Positions 59,101 through 64,000 of a DNA stretch of 64,000 nucleotides are shown one piece after another. Position 1 is the stretch's first letter. Each line of letters begins with the position of its first letter. The position numbers and the translations under genes were made by a program. Source of the DNA: Psococerastis gibbosa (Eukaryota; Arthropoda; Insecta; Psocodea; Psocidae); NCBI GenBank assembly GCA_963971405.1, contig OZ020484.1, positions 8,742,001-8,806,000 of the forward strand, in the 5' to 3' direction. The notes below the pieces were generated by a model. The model did no database searches. It was not told where the DNA came from and was given only the letters and a program-made list of their open reading frames with translations.

Positions 59101-59660
59101 AGCAGATTATACCGACTTCGATGGCAAGGTGGTAGCGTGATTGCACTTGTGCGAGCCTCTACACACTATGCGATCGGAGACGTGTCGTAACTCAACACGG
59201 GTACTAACCTATAGAGGCGACTGAATAGGTCAATCGGATACATTCATTAAATTGTTTGTATGCGATTAATCTTAAAAAAAAAAAATATGTATTGCATTGG
59301 GCTGCAAGAATGCTGACGGCGGAAAATCTGCCCCACTTAAAACATGAGCAATCCATCGGAAAGCAATCTTAGCAATATTTCCCTTCCCCTCTGCAACTGC
59401 ATGCATTGACACTAGTTGTTCGAAAGGTAAGGCTAGCCCCTCTTTCACTTACATTAACTAATGCAGTTGGATACTTACGCACTCTCCTTAAGGGCAATAA
59501 TGAGACACTCCACGAGCCCTGCGAGAAGCTCGATTTTTGTGCTGTATATGTAGCAGGTCTTCTCTAAAATTACGGCAGCCTTGGCAAAATTCAATGCCAA
59601 ACAACTATCAGCTTCCGTAATATCGATTCGTTGGAGGAGGTCCATGTACTTCTCCAGGTT
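35018..59660 (-). CDS. Cap-H2: Condensin II kleisin subunit H2 (12 of about 13 exons)
   Basis: Cap-H2 bridges the SMC2/SMC4 heads and binds the HEAT subunits CAP-D3 and CAP-G2 in condensin II, which compacts chromosomes in the nucleus. Twelve minus-strand exons join in phase over 1,881 bases (626 codons and stop). The N-terminal kleisin helices NFAKAAVILEKTCYIYSTKIE align with the SMC2-binding region of NCAPH2. Acidic and basic linkers follow, then the conserved QLSKLRNTRVRLEL winged-helix end. The first exon (about 30 residues, phase 0) was not found and probably lies right of the LINE. Exons total 1.9 kb in 24.6 kb; introns are full of repeats. A C-terminal tail exon at 35,018 is unusual. 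Confidence 0.93.
35655..35925 (+). mobile_element. RTE-like LINE tail, diverged copy
   Basis: Contains gctgaactggtggggacacg (the 'WWGH' region), a degraded C-terminus and an agtaaaagtaagtaag tail. Related to 23,470-24,175; in the last Cap-H2 intron. Confidence 0.65.
36353..36562 (-). repeat. SINE copy 5
   Basis: Full copy from aaataaataaggac to catgtcctga in the last Cap-H2 intron. B-box partly mutated (gactcgaaac). Confidence 0.87.
37057..37187 (-). CDS. Cap-H2: Cap-H2 exon h11: conserved C-terminal end of the family
   Basis: TNEGNISIEKSRPNPIDP, then IQLSKLRNTRVRLELDEY, equivalent to the last 45 residues of NCAPH2. The donor overlaps CAG TAA: unspliced RNA ends here, spliced RNA continues to h12. 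Confidence 0.92.
37469..37633. repeat. Hairpin repeat F3
   Basis: Arms gaggggtcatcactactacg and its complement (cgtagtcgtgatgacccctc), 165 bp overall, loop around 37,545. It lies 280 bp upstream of Cap-H2 h11. A second small palindrome follows (ccaaatgg…ccatttgg). Confidence 0.8.
38174..38422 (-). CDS. Cap-H2: Cap-H2 exon h10: winged-helix region
   Basis: Eighty-three codons: GIRTAAWHASLVDKIALSQK, DVLAGTIMDKLPAIP, FQSLVSGQDIKDIPRFFLTC. Matches the NCAPH2 C-terminal 'DWEDTVQPLL…ELVAGQPAFEVCRSMLASLQL' block. An antisense SINE ends next to its acceptor. Confidence 0.93.
38445..38642 (-). repeat. SINE copy 6, beside a Cap-H2 acceptor
   Basis: Copy with a short deletion before the B-box. Its A/T-rich tail abuts the acceptor of Cap-H2 h10 at 38,422. 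Confidence 0.86.
38715..38966. repeat. hAT-like TIR element with G tracts
   Basis: TIRs CAGTGGCGTAAATA/TATTTACACCACTG, and two G tracts (38,751-38,761; 38,927-38,939). Flanks ctacagac/ttgcagag could be a decayed 8-bp duplication. Confidence 0.65.
39744..39820 (-). CDS. Cap-H2: Cap-H2 exon h9
   Basis: DDLVSPHSSDLLNIIDEMQE to AQKC, phase 1 to 0, donor gtgagt. Corresponds to the helix before the winged-helix domain. Confidence 0.86.
40203..40412 (+). repeat. SINE copy 7
   Basis: Full copy with the best B-box, ggttcgagtcc, and the tail hairpin AGGGCTTTATAGCCCT. In the Cap-H2 intron between h8 and h9. Confidence 0.88.
40663..40770 (-). CDS. Cap-H2: Cap-H2 exon h8: acidic and proline-rich segment
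   Basis: DADDDDMHDDRGDAMVSG, then LPNMELPPLPPP. Phase 1 to 1; acceptor tttgtttcag, donor gtaagt. Confidence 0.88.
41040..41335 (+). mobile_element. LINE 3' end relic
   Basis: Codons YKKFKSTLKVFLIQN and VTAAISSIILK with a stop, then a 3' UTR and a long (ATT)n tail (41,306-41,335), the pattern of a LINE 3' end. No domain large enough to name. Confidence 0.4.
41702..41740 (-). CDS. Cap-H2: Cap-H2 exon h7, 39-bp microexon
   Basis: GTKFTGFGLEDEK, phase 1 to 1, acceptor aaattttcag and donor gtaagt. It is in frame with both neighbours; skipping would also keep frame. Confidence 0.82.
42132..42312. repeat. hAT-like MITE with two C tracts
   Basis: TIRs CATGGTCGTGCCCAG/CTGGGCACGGCCTTG (two mismatches) and an exact 8-bp duplication, TATTGCAG, at 42,124-42,131 and 42,313-42,320. 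181 bp with C tracts at both inner sides. 8-bp TSDs are the hAT hallmark. Confidence 0.8.
42894..43062. repeat. Palindromic MITE P8 (medium type)
   Basis: Ends GGCGGCAATTCCACCGG/CCGGTGGAATAGCTGC; related to P5 and P10. Right end followed by CATTA repeats and the Cap-H2 h6 donor. Confidence 0.85.
43088..43277 (-). CDS. Cap-H2: Cap-H2 exon h6
   Basis: THSRKKKKCFAGKPIGTLDSY, then VELFTLYKAEMKALMRSIE. It matches the NCAPH2 stretch with a basic block followed by 'LQDFHQWYLAAY…EVLYWTHVKEQL'. The donor is followed by TAATG repeats and then a MITE. Confidence 0.9.
43723..43834 (-). CDS. Cap-H2: Cap-H2 exon h5
   Basis: Acceptor ttttaacag, donor gtaaat. KTDNLIEAAKEKLGDIPSKK to CNLCETKK. It converts phase 2 to phase 0, and without it h4 and h6 would not be in frame. 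Lies about 130 bp from a MITE at 43,973. Confidence 0.88.
43973..44102. repeat. Palindromic MITE P9 (short type)
   Basis: 130-bp hairpin, ends GGTGGCGTTTCCACCGACC/GGTCGGTGGAAACGCCGCC, core GACGTGGTAGCAAACA. Flanks TGA/TAA. Confidence 0.88.
44585..44806. mobile_element. 0.8-kb TIR element, decayed partial copy
   Basis: Reverse sense: tgagtagtttgctagaaaat, aaatatcgaccatcactaaa and tatactaacgtataaaaagg correspond to the left part of the element. Confidence 0.5.
45210..45663. other. Open minus-strand stretch, unrecognised
   Basis: 45,401-45,679 is open on the minus strand (RLTRLATYPPVMSLLGRG, LRPRRSDLCRTVKRIDPY) with a GC content above the surroundings. It could be a LINE C-terminal relic, but I see no named motif; it ends at MITE P12. 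Confidence 0.3.
45664..45804. repeat. Palindromic MITE P12 (short type)
   Basis: 141-bp hairpin, ends GGCGGGGTTTCCACATACG and complement, core GACGTGGTAGCAGAA. Flanks TAA/TTA. Confidence 0.88.
45918..46315. repeat. Compound MITE P4
   Basis: 398 bp, ends GGCGGGGATTCCACC/GGTGGAATCCCCGCC, TTG on both sides, inner palindrome at the same place as in P2 and P3. Cap-H2 intron. Confidence 0.88.
46890..47270 (-). mobile_element. LINE relic
   Basis: Minus-strand codons read LNIMTAPSLYIYRCISILHIL, resembling the '[18 protein letters not shown]' block of the LINE at 5,329, followed by HTHTSNRRQRGDLVL and several stops. Decayed fragment in a Cap-H2 intron. Confidence 0.55.
47849..47895. repeat. Isolated LINE/SINE-type 3' tail
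   Basis: Contains gtaagagagggcccataggc and ccctaatctcgcgg, the hairpin tail shared by the SINE family and the LINE at 51,480. The left part (tttattctatac…) differs, so this is probably the end of another LINE. Confidence 0.5.
48028..48215 (+). repeat. SINE copy 8
   Basis: Head caggacatgtagagtagtgg, B-box ggttcgagtt, a deletion of about 15 bp in the core, tail hairpin AGGGCTCATAGCCCT. In a Cap-H2 intron. Confidence 0.85.
48340..48688. repeat. Inverted duplicate of 57,340-57,790
   Basis: gtcacgtgacggtgtaaaaa, cccgctcattttgcactctt and ggtagaatttgggaata recur in the other order and sense at 57.3-57.8 kb. Both in Cap-H2 introns. Family unknown. Confidence 0.55.
48690..49991. repeat. MITE P11 (long type) split by a nested element
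   Basis: Left part 48,690-48,866 and right part 49,727-49,991 together match P6 (ends GGCGCCCATTCC/GGAATGGGCGCC, TAA on both sides). The 860 bp between them is another element. Confidence 0.88.
48867..49726. mobile_element. 0.8-kb TIR element, copy nested in P11
   Basis: Left end tgctttccaatttatacg and right end ataaattggaaagca form inverted ends, followed by tgttcgagtgaactcggacc. The body carries a gtctgtctgt run, aaatttggcatgtaggttc, and a C tract in caggtggacaac-C(n)-gagacatcgg. No credible long protein. Family unknown. Confidence 0.75.
50020..50165. repeat. Small imperfect palindrome
   Basis: atttttaatcccaggttaag is mirrored by gattaaaaataatcgccata; 'cgccatagta' and 'tactatggtg' pair. 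Possibly a further foldback family; ends unclear. Confidence 0.45.
50771..51154. repeat. Foldback with TTAA flanks, F2
   Basis: Ends GGCTGAGTGTTCAAAATG and CATTTTGAACACTCAGGC, with TTAA on both sides. 384 bp, arms about 130 bp. The 4-bp TTAA duplication suggests a piggyBac-type origin. Confidence 0.78.
51480..52130 (+). mobile_element. LINE 3' fragment, probable partner of the SINE family
   Basis: FPHFDYCDSLLTNISVDLQ, RLQREQNCCIRFCCNTPYRD, YKILNGFAPSYF and YNTRRDDLLVIP are the C-terminal RT region of a CR1/L2-type element. A frame change near 51,840 leads to HIKESPSLPIFK. The 3' UTR ends with gttgagtgtaag, a hairpin AGGGCCCGAAGGCCCT and actccgctagg, then (ATT)n. The same tail ends the SINEs in this window. 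Confidence 0.8.
52661..52954 (-). CDS. Cap-H2: Cap-H2 exon h4: central acidic linker
   Basis: Acceptor aatttttcag, donor gtaagt (leaves AA). LRDWVLTEDMMVVREMC, then an acidic low-complexity linker with DDWDAPSSPQSLMS and YNDDGDDYIAEQRR. Confidence 0.9.
54021..55584. repeat. Large foldback, 1.56 kb
   Basis: Left arm 54,021-54,780 and right arm about 54,812-55,584 are inverted copies, roughly 90% alike by eye (ends aaattactaccctaaccagc). Each arm holds a broken reading frame with GRVA, NRRDTSDSSNHKW and QTLKNLVFQSYAAKK. Not recognised. Cap-H2 intron between h3 and h4. Confidence 0.82.
56578..56814. repeat. Palindromic MITE P10 (medium type)
   Basis: 237 bp, ends GGCGGCAATTCCACCGGCG/CGCCGGTGGAATTGCCGCG, loop around tatggtagcagacatcatt. 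TAAA on both sides. Confidence 0.87.
56894..57044 (-). CDS. Cap-H2: Cap-H2 exon h3
   Basis: Acceptor ttattccag, donor gtgagt. GKDMNQVCETDESSVLSLF, then FHKTKRERKRIQVVA. No named domain; the phase joins h2 and h4. Confidence 0.88.
57340..57790. repeat. Inverted duplicate of 48,340-48,688
   Basis: gatcacgtgacggtgttaaa and agtgcaaaatatgcgggaaa match the other copy. Also has ggtgttatgttaatccc, similar to 50,040-50,160. Confidence 0.5.
58427..58605 (-). CDS. Cap-H2: Cap-H2 exon h2: basic/acidic linker
   Basis: AIRKKPKGSGDDVEAEDIDDDE, SPKKGRKRGRKIRGD (nuclear-localisation-like) and LDEEDFFEIDNHTGLA, similar to the 'FLSLDDFPD' motif of NCAPH2. Splice phases 2 to 1. Confidence 0.9.
58830..59275 (+). 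mobile_element. LINE C-terminal relic
   Basis: DRLPRNLPRYQSVAEFRLTTG resembles the 'FRLxTGH' start of the C-terminal zinc-knuckle region of some LINEs; after a frame change HLKTCPALVNSRLY continues. The 3' UTR matches 24,451-24,600. In the Cap-H2 intron between h1 and h2. Confidence 0.55.
59479..59660 (-). CDS. Cap-H2: Cap-H2 exon h1 (second exon of gene): SMC2-binding helices
   Basis: Acceptor tttttttcag, donor gtaagt. NLEKYMDLLQRIDITEAD, then NFAKAAVILEKTCYIYS and LLAGLVECLIIAL match the N-terminal kleisin domain of NCAPH2 (remembered 'NFIEAALLIQGSACVYSKKVE'). Confidence 0.93.
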
Positions 59661-60339
59661 CTGAAAAAAATATCCATACTGTATCATGTGTCATAATTTC
59701 TAGTTGAAAATCATTGCAATAAAGTACTACCCTGGGACATTCAAGTTGAACCGCCTTGCATTTTAACACTGTTATTTTTTTGACATTTTCATTCCTAAAG
59801 TTCTGATTTAATTAGAACATAACTGCATAGATAGAGGCATCATTTCTTTGTAGAATTTCAGAAATAAATTTTAAACTTTGTGCAAATATCATTTTTTTAA
59901 ATGGCGATTGAAGAGAACATGAAAGCTTGAAAATGACAGCTTTTAGAAGTAAGCTAAAGAGGCACGTCGTAGACCAATGCTTGTATGTGGAGGACATGAT
60001 GTGGAACTAGACAGCTGGTGTTCTTTTCATGATTCTATAGGTATATTTTTCTAGGCTATTTTTAAGTGCTTCATTTGTTTATTACTTTATTGACTTAACG
60101 CCTATTGTTTCATATTATGACTCAATACAGAGATATTCTATTCTATTCTAACACTGCAAAGACAATGAAGTTGGACCGCTTGCAAAGAGCTGTATAAAGT
60201 CCGTAATTCTTTCTTTATAAACTCAGTTCATTCTTAAAACAACTCCTCAATCATTGCACAAGAGGGATACACAAAATTATATAGGCCTAACAAAAAATAG
60301 TTTAAATGCAATAGCGAAAGGAATGAAGAAGAATAAAAA

Positions 60340-60670
60340 ATTATTTTTCTACAGAACGATTCTATCATTGCTTTTTAACTTCAGGTGTGTTTTAGGTGTT
60401 GAATAGAGTAACAAAACCGAATGTCACTTCCCCAAAAAAGTTTTGATTTTGAATTTAAAAAACTACGGTACCCCCGCGATACAACCTTAGAAGTGTACGT
60501 GTACGCAGAGCCACTGAAGATGTCGACACAGTTGTTGACGAAACGTTTGGAAGCTTCCTTTCAACTCGACCACGGCCTATTAGCCCGGATTCTTCTGTCC
60601 CCTTAAGTTATGAATAGTTCATGTCCCAATACATTGCATACCCTGCCATTATTGCTGTGTTGTGATCCAT
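60340..60670. mobile_element. 0.8-kb TIR element, right-half fragment with insertion
   Basis: tgtgttttaggtgttgaata…aaaaccgaa and ttgcataccctgccattatt match the right half of the element. About 145 bp of unrelated sequence (60,460-60,605) is inserted. Next to the LINE 3' end. Confidence 0.5.
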
Positions 60671-60923
60671 ATTGGTATGCCTGTTTTAAATTATGCAATT
60701 GTCCCATCGATCAATTCAGTTTTTGGGAAAGGGAAAGTCATAGCAACCGAAATGTTTAGTTTAGTTTATTTCTTACATCTGTGACCCACCGAGGTGGGAT
60801 AGACGGCGTTCAATATAAAGTACAACTAGTACTACCTACACATTTAATGATTCAATCAATTTAAATAAATCAATATTGCCAAAGGCAATCGTTATAAGCG
60901 AAGGTATTGACTGCTGTAGTCTG

Positions 60924-63269
60924 TCAAGAGATGGGGGTTTTATAATCACCCCAATTTAAATCCCAGTACTCATTTAAACTGTATAGAGGGCTTTCCTTCA
61001 GTTTCCTGTCAATAGCTGCTCTAAACAACGGGAATTTCACTGTCACAAGACCCCCAGGCAGTGCATTGTAATATCTGATGGCTGTGTTTGGGAAGGAGTC
61101 TCGTGATTTGCTCAGTCTGCATACTGGCAGATCCAGACGGTCAGCGTTCCTTGTTCCATGGGAGTGACCAACATTTCTCCTTTGGAAAAACCCATTGTTC
61201 GCTTTCATGTATAACAGGCAGGACTGAATGTACTGGCTGTATACCGTCAGGATCCCCATTTTGATAAACAGTGGTCTACAGTGGTCCCTCCAACCACCAC
61301 CAGACGCCACAATCCTAACTGCCTTTTTCTGCAACAGCAAGATGCTTGCCACACCAGCAGAGTGGCCCCATATAATTTGACCATAGCATATCTGGCTATG
61401 GAAAAGCGAGTGATACGCAATTTTTAAGTATGGCTCAGATACAAGGTGTTTCAGCCTTCGCAAAAGAAACACCACGCTCGATAGCTTACTGCAAAGCTGT
61501 GATGAGTGATCGGCCCAGTTTAATTTTGGATCCACATTGAAGCCCAACAACTTGACACTTTCCGCATTAGGGGTTCCATTTTGAATGGTACACGTCAGCC
61601 TCTGTGTCTTGCCTTTATTCAGCAACAGCCTGTTGTCCTGAAACCACTGTGTGGCTTCAGCGAGCAAGACATCAGCCATTGAGCGTGCCAAGGCAGGGGA
61701 GGGGCCTCTACAGTATATAGTGGTGTCATCTGCAAAGAGTATAGTTGGAAGATCCAAGTCGTTTATCATGATGAGAAACAGTATCGGTCCCAACACTGAT
61801 CCCTGCGGGACTCCGTACTTAACTGTCAAGGATTTAGAGAAAGCCCCCAACAGAGACACGCACTGAACTCTGTTTGTTAGGTATGATATAAAAGTCCTCA
61901 ATACCACGCCATCAATCCCGTACTTTTTTAGTTTTTGTATTAATATTTCGTGACTGACGCAGTCGAATACTTTACTAAGGTCACAGAGGGTAAGCGAAAA
62001 AGAATGGCCATCTTCAAAAGTTTTAAGTATCTTTTTGACTAAGGAAAAGAGGGCAGTAGTTGTTGATTTGCCTTTCCTGAACCCATGTTGGTTTGGATTA
62101 AATAAATGATTGCTCTCAATATACTCCATTAGTTGGCGATTCATTATGGTTTCATACACTTTACCTAAGGCAGGCACTATCGAAATAGGCCGATAGTTTG
62201 ATAATACAGTCGGATCTCCTTTCTTAAAGACTGGAATGGTTTTTGCCATTTTCAGTTCATCCGGAAATATTCCAGCCCTAAGGCATGCATTTATTGCAAT
62301 AGCCATGGGCTCGCTGAGTTCTCCTATTACTGACTTGAGTAACTTCGGAGACAAGCCATATATGTCGGGGCTCGTGGAGTTTTTGAAAGCTTTTACGATT
62401 TTGGTTACCTCTTTTGGTGTAACTTCATTCCAGTTTAGGAGGCTGGTTGGCCCTGTAGGCACTTCATCAACAGGGTTTCTCCCCGATTTCGGTAATTGGC
62501 TTATTAAGTTTTCAACTGAGCTAACAAAAAATTTGTTAAAGTCGTCCGGGCTATGGGTTGAGGTAATGCAGGAAGTGTTTTTCCTTACTTTGTTCACCAA
62601 CTGCCAAGCAGCTCTACTAGGGTTTTGGGCACTATCAATAAGGTTTATGTTGAAGGATTTCTTTGCCTTATGAATATTTGTTTTGTATTGTTTCTTAGTT
62701 TGTAAATAATCGAAGTAGAGACGGTTCCTGTCCTCTGTTTCGAGAGCAGCGCTTTTGTACAAATCATTTAATAGCAAAACCCGATTTCTGAGTTGTCTCA
62801 GCTCGCTAGTGTACCATGGCTTTGGGGACTGGTGCCTGGGATTTGGTGGTCCTGCTCTCTTTCGGGTGGGAAAACATAGGTCTATTTTGCTATTGATTGT
62901 ATTAAAAGAGGTTTTAAAAGTGGTGAGAGGTTTATTGTTATCAATCATCCCTCGCCAGTTTACTAAAGACAGGGATTTCAAAAAGGCGCAAGTCGCCGTA
63001 TCGCTGATCTTTCTTGAATGAAAGATATAGTTTGGAGCCCAAGGAATGCTATCCCGCTTTTGCCTGTCCCAAAGTAACTGCATTATTACAGCGCTGTGAT
63101 CAGCAACAACTGGTTCAACGACCCTGACCTTATATGAACGGGGGTGGATTGTAGAGACTACAGTATCTAGACATGCCTCACCCCTCGTGGGTGTAAAGTT
63201 TCCTATGTGCAAGCCATGGCTGCAAATTAAGTTTAAAAACGCTTCTTTTTCGCCATTTTTATTTTCCAT
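60924..63269 (-). pseudogene. LINE reverse transcriptase frame, 781 codons
   Basis: RT fingers/palm with PISIVPALGKVYETIMNRQL, HGFRKGKSTTTALF, motif A D..FD, motif B PQGSVLGP and motif C FADD are all intact. The C-terminus (KKAVRIVASGGGWRDHC to PLYSLNEYWDLNW) matches the LINE at 5,329. The apparent ATG at 63,269 is internal to the ancestral protein, so the frame is a truncated product. Confidence 0.85.
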
Positions 63270-63688
63270 TTTCCCCCTAGTATCACTGTATTAAATCGAC
63301 GGGTCAGATGAAAAAGACAGGCATCAAGCGACGATATGAATCTGTCGAACGCCCCATTAGGAGATCTATAAACTGATACAACTATTGTAGATTTTCCCGC
63401 AAGTTCAAATGCAGATAGTTCCAAGTCAAGTTCCAAGCAGAAATTTGACAGATCTACCGCCCCACCCTCCAGGCCTATTTTAGTATATATAGCTGTACCC
63501 CCTCTTTTCCTATCTATACGACAATATGCCTCAACAGGCATAAGGTGGCTTATACGAGAGAAAAATTCAGTCTCTTCCTTTTCGAGCCAGTGCTCGTTTA
63601 TACATAGTATGTCAGGTAGAGACTCGTCAACAAATAATTCGACTGGATTAAATTTGGTACGTAAACACTGTACATTTAGGAAGGTCAC
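63233..63688 (-). pseudogene. LINE APE endonuclease, N-terminal part, broken
   Basis: Carries the asparagine motif NVQCL, the glutamate motif CINEHWL, and VSVYRSPNG. It runs into ILGGKWKIKMAK where functional enzymes have GGDFN, then stops. The active-site aspartate/asparagine is lost with the frame shift. Confidence 0.82.
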
Positions 63689-63732
63689 AGTTAATTCAAT
63701 TTTTGCAGCAAATTTTTTGGCCTTGCTGAGGT

Positions 63733-64000
63733 CTACTGTTTCTTTGAAACTGCTACTGCTTTTTGGGAGGCTAATATCCAGTTTTTTATGACATTGCTTA
63801 GTAGTGAAACACCTTGAGAGTTTAGGTGAACGCCATCCTTTACAAAATGCCTTGACAAGTTAAGAAAGGGATTTGCCGAGACAAATGCAGCACCTGCAAT
63901 TTCAGTCATCCAACGAATGCTATTATTTACCCTTTTGATAAGAGAATTTGATAGATCAGACCTTTTCAAAATACCACTAACATGAACTTTAGCAGTAGGG
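63733..64000 (-). pseudogene. LINE SGNH esterase C-terminal part
   Basis: NNSIRWMTEIAGAAFVSANPF followed by KDGVHLNSQGVSLLSN, the DxxH block of SGNH/GDSL esterases found in ORF1 of CR1/L2-type LINEs. It stops just before the endonuclease frame; cut by the window edge. Confidence 0.65.

Larger units (their letters stand above)
60740..64000 (-). mobile_element. LINE with esterase, endonuclease and RT parts (5' end outside)
   Basis: Longest element in the window. From its 5' side: an SGNH-esterase end (63,733-64,000; FVKDGVHLNSQG), an APE-type endonuclease start (63,233-63,688; NVQCLRTK, CINEHWL, YRSPNG) and a 781-codon frame (60,924-63,269) with the end of the endonuclease (VADHSAV) and a full RT (LCDLSKVFDCV, GVPQGSVLGPIL, FADD). 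The 3' UTR ends near 60,740 with aaactaaac repeats. The frame breaks near 63,270 (loss of the GDFN motif) and near 63,720, so this copy cannot make the full protein. Clade CR1/Jockey-like by motif. Confidence 0.88.

Noticed and set aside
59661..60739. First exon of Cap-H2 between h1 and the LINE
   Set aside because: Searched for a minus-strand exon with the 'RFAxLLxPIRDLTKNW' type start; only element fragments were seen.
61651..63021. Several plus-strand open frames at 61.6-63.0 kb
   Set aside because: Antisense shadows of the intact LINE RT frame.

Overview
The window is nuclear DNA of an AT-rich animal, most likely an arthropod outside the flies. The Crumbs protein reads closely like the insect one as I remember it, the genes are split into many small exons with GT-AG introns, and mobile elements fill introns and intergenic DNA. 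I cannot name the order or species. No bacterial, CRISPR or organelle content was seen.

Layout. (1) 183-18,223, minus strand: 21 consecutive exons of crumbs (crb), the apical polarity determinant. They run from the signal peptide, through an N-terminal laminin-G-like segment and about 21 EGF-like repeats, to two further laminin G domains. The start codon exon was not found. The 3' third (last LamG, last EGFs, membrane span, cytoplasmic tail) lies left of position 1. (2) 22,841-29,450, minus: a complete Ubc6/UBE2A (RAD6) ubiquitin-conjugating enzyme gene with two alternative last exons, at 26,013-26,138 and 22,841-22,993. (3) 29,772-29,975, plus: a single-exon COX8 cytochrome c oxidase subunit gene, head to head with Ubc6 across 321 bp. 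(4) 35,018-59,660, minus: 12 exons of Cap-H2 (NCAPH2), the condensin II kleisin. All junctions are in phase over 626 codons; only the first exon, about 30 residues, is missing. (5) 60,740-64,000, minus: a LINE with esterase, endonuclease and reverse transcriptase parts, broken by two frame changes.

Between exons lie at least six LINE relics, a tRNA-derived SINE family (eight copies) whose 3' tail matches that of a LINE at 51.5-52.1 kb, and about a dozen palindromic MITEs with GGCG termini and 3-bp target duplications. There are also TTAA-flanked foldbacks, a hAT-like MITE, a 1.56-kb foldback, an 0.8-kb TIR element present in five copies or parts, and many long G or C homopolymers. Several elements are nested.

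The genes belong to unrelated pathways (epithelial polarity, RAD6 ubiquitination, respiration, chromosome condensation). Their proximity says little about joint function, except that Ubc6 and COX8 probably share a promoter region. The most notable observation is the pair of Ubc6 last exons: one fly-like, one vertebrate UBE2A-like, both in frame with good acceptors.
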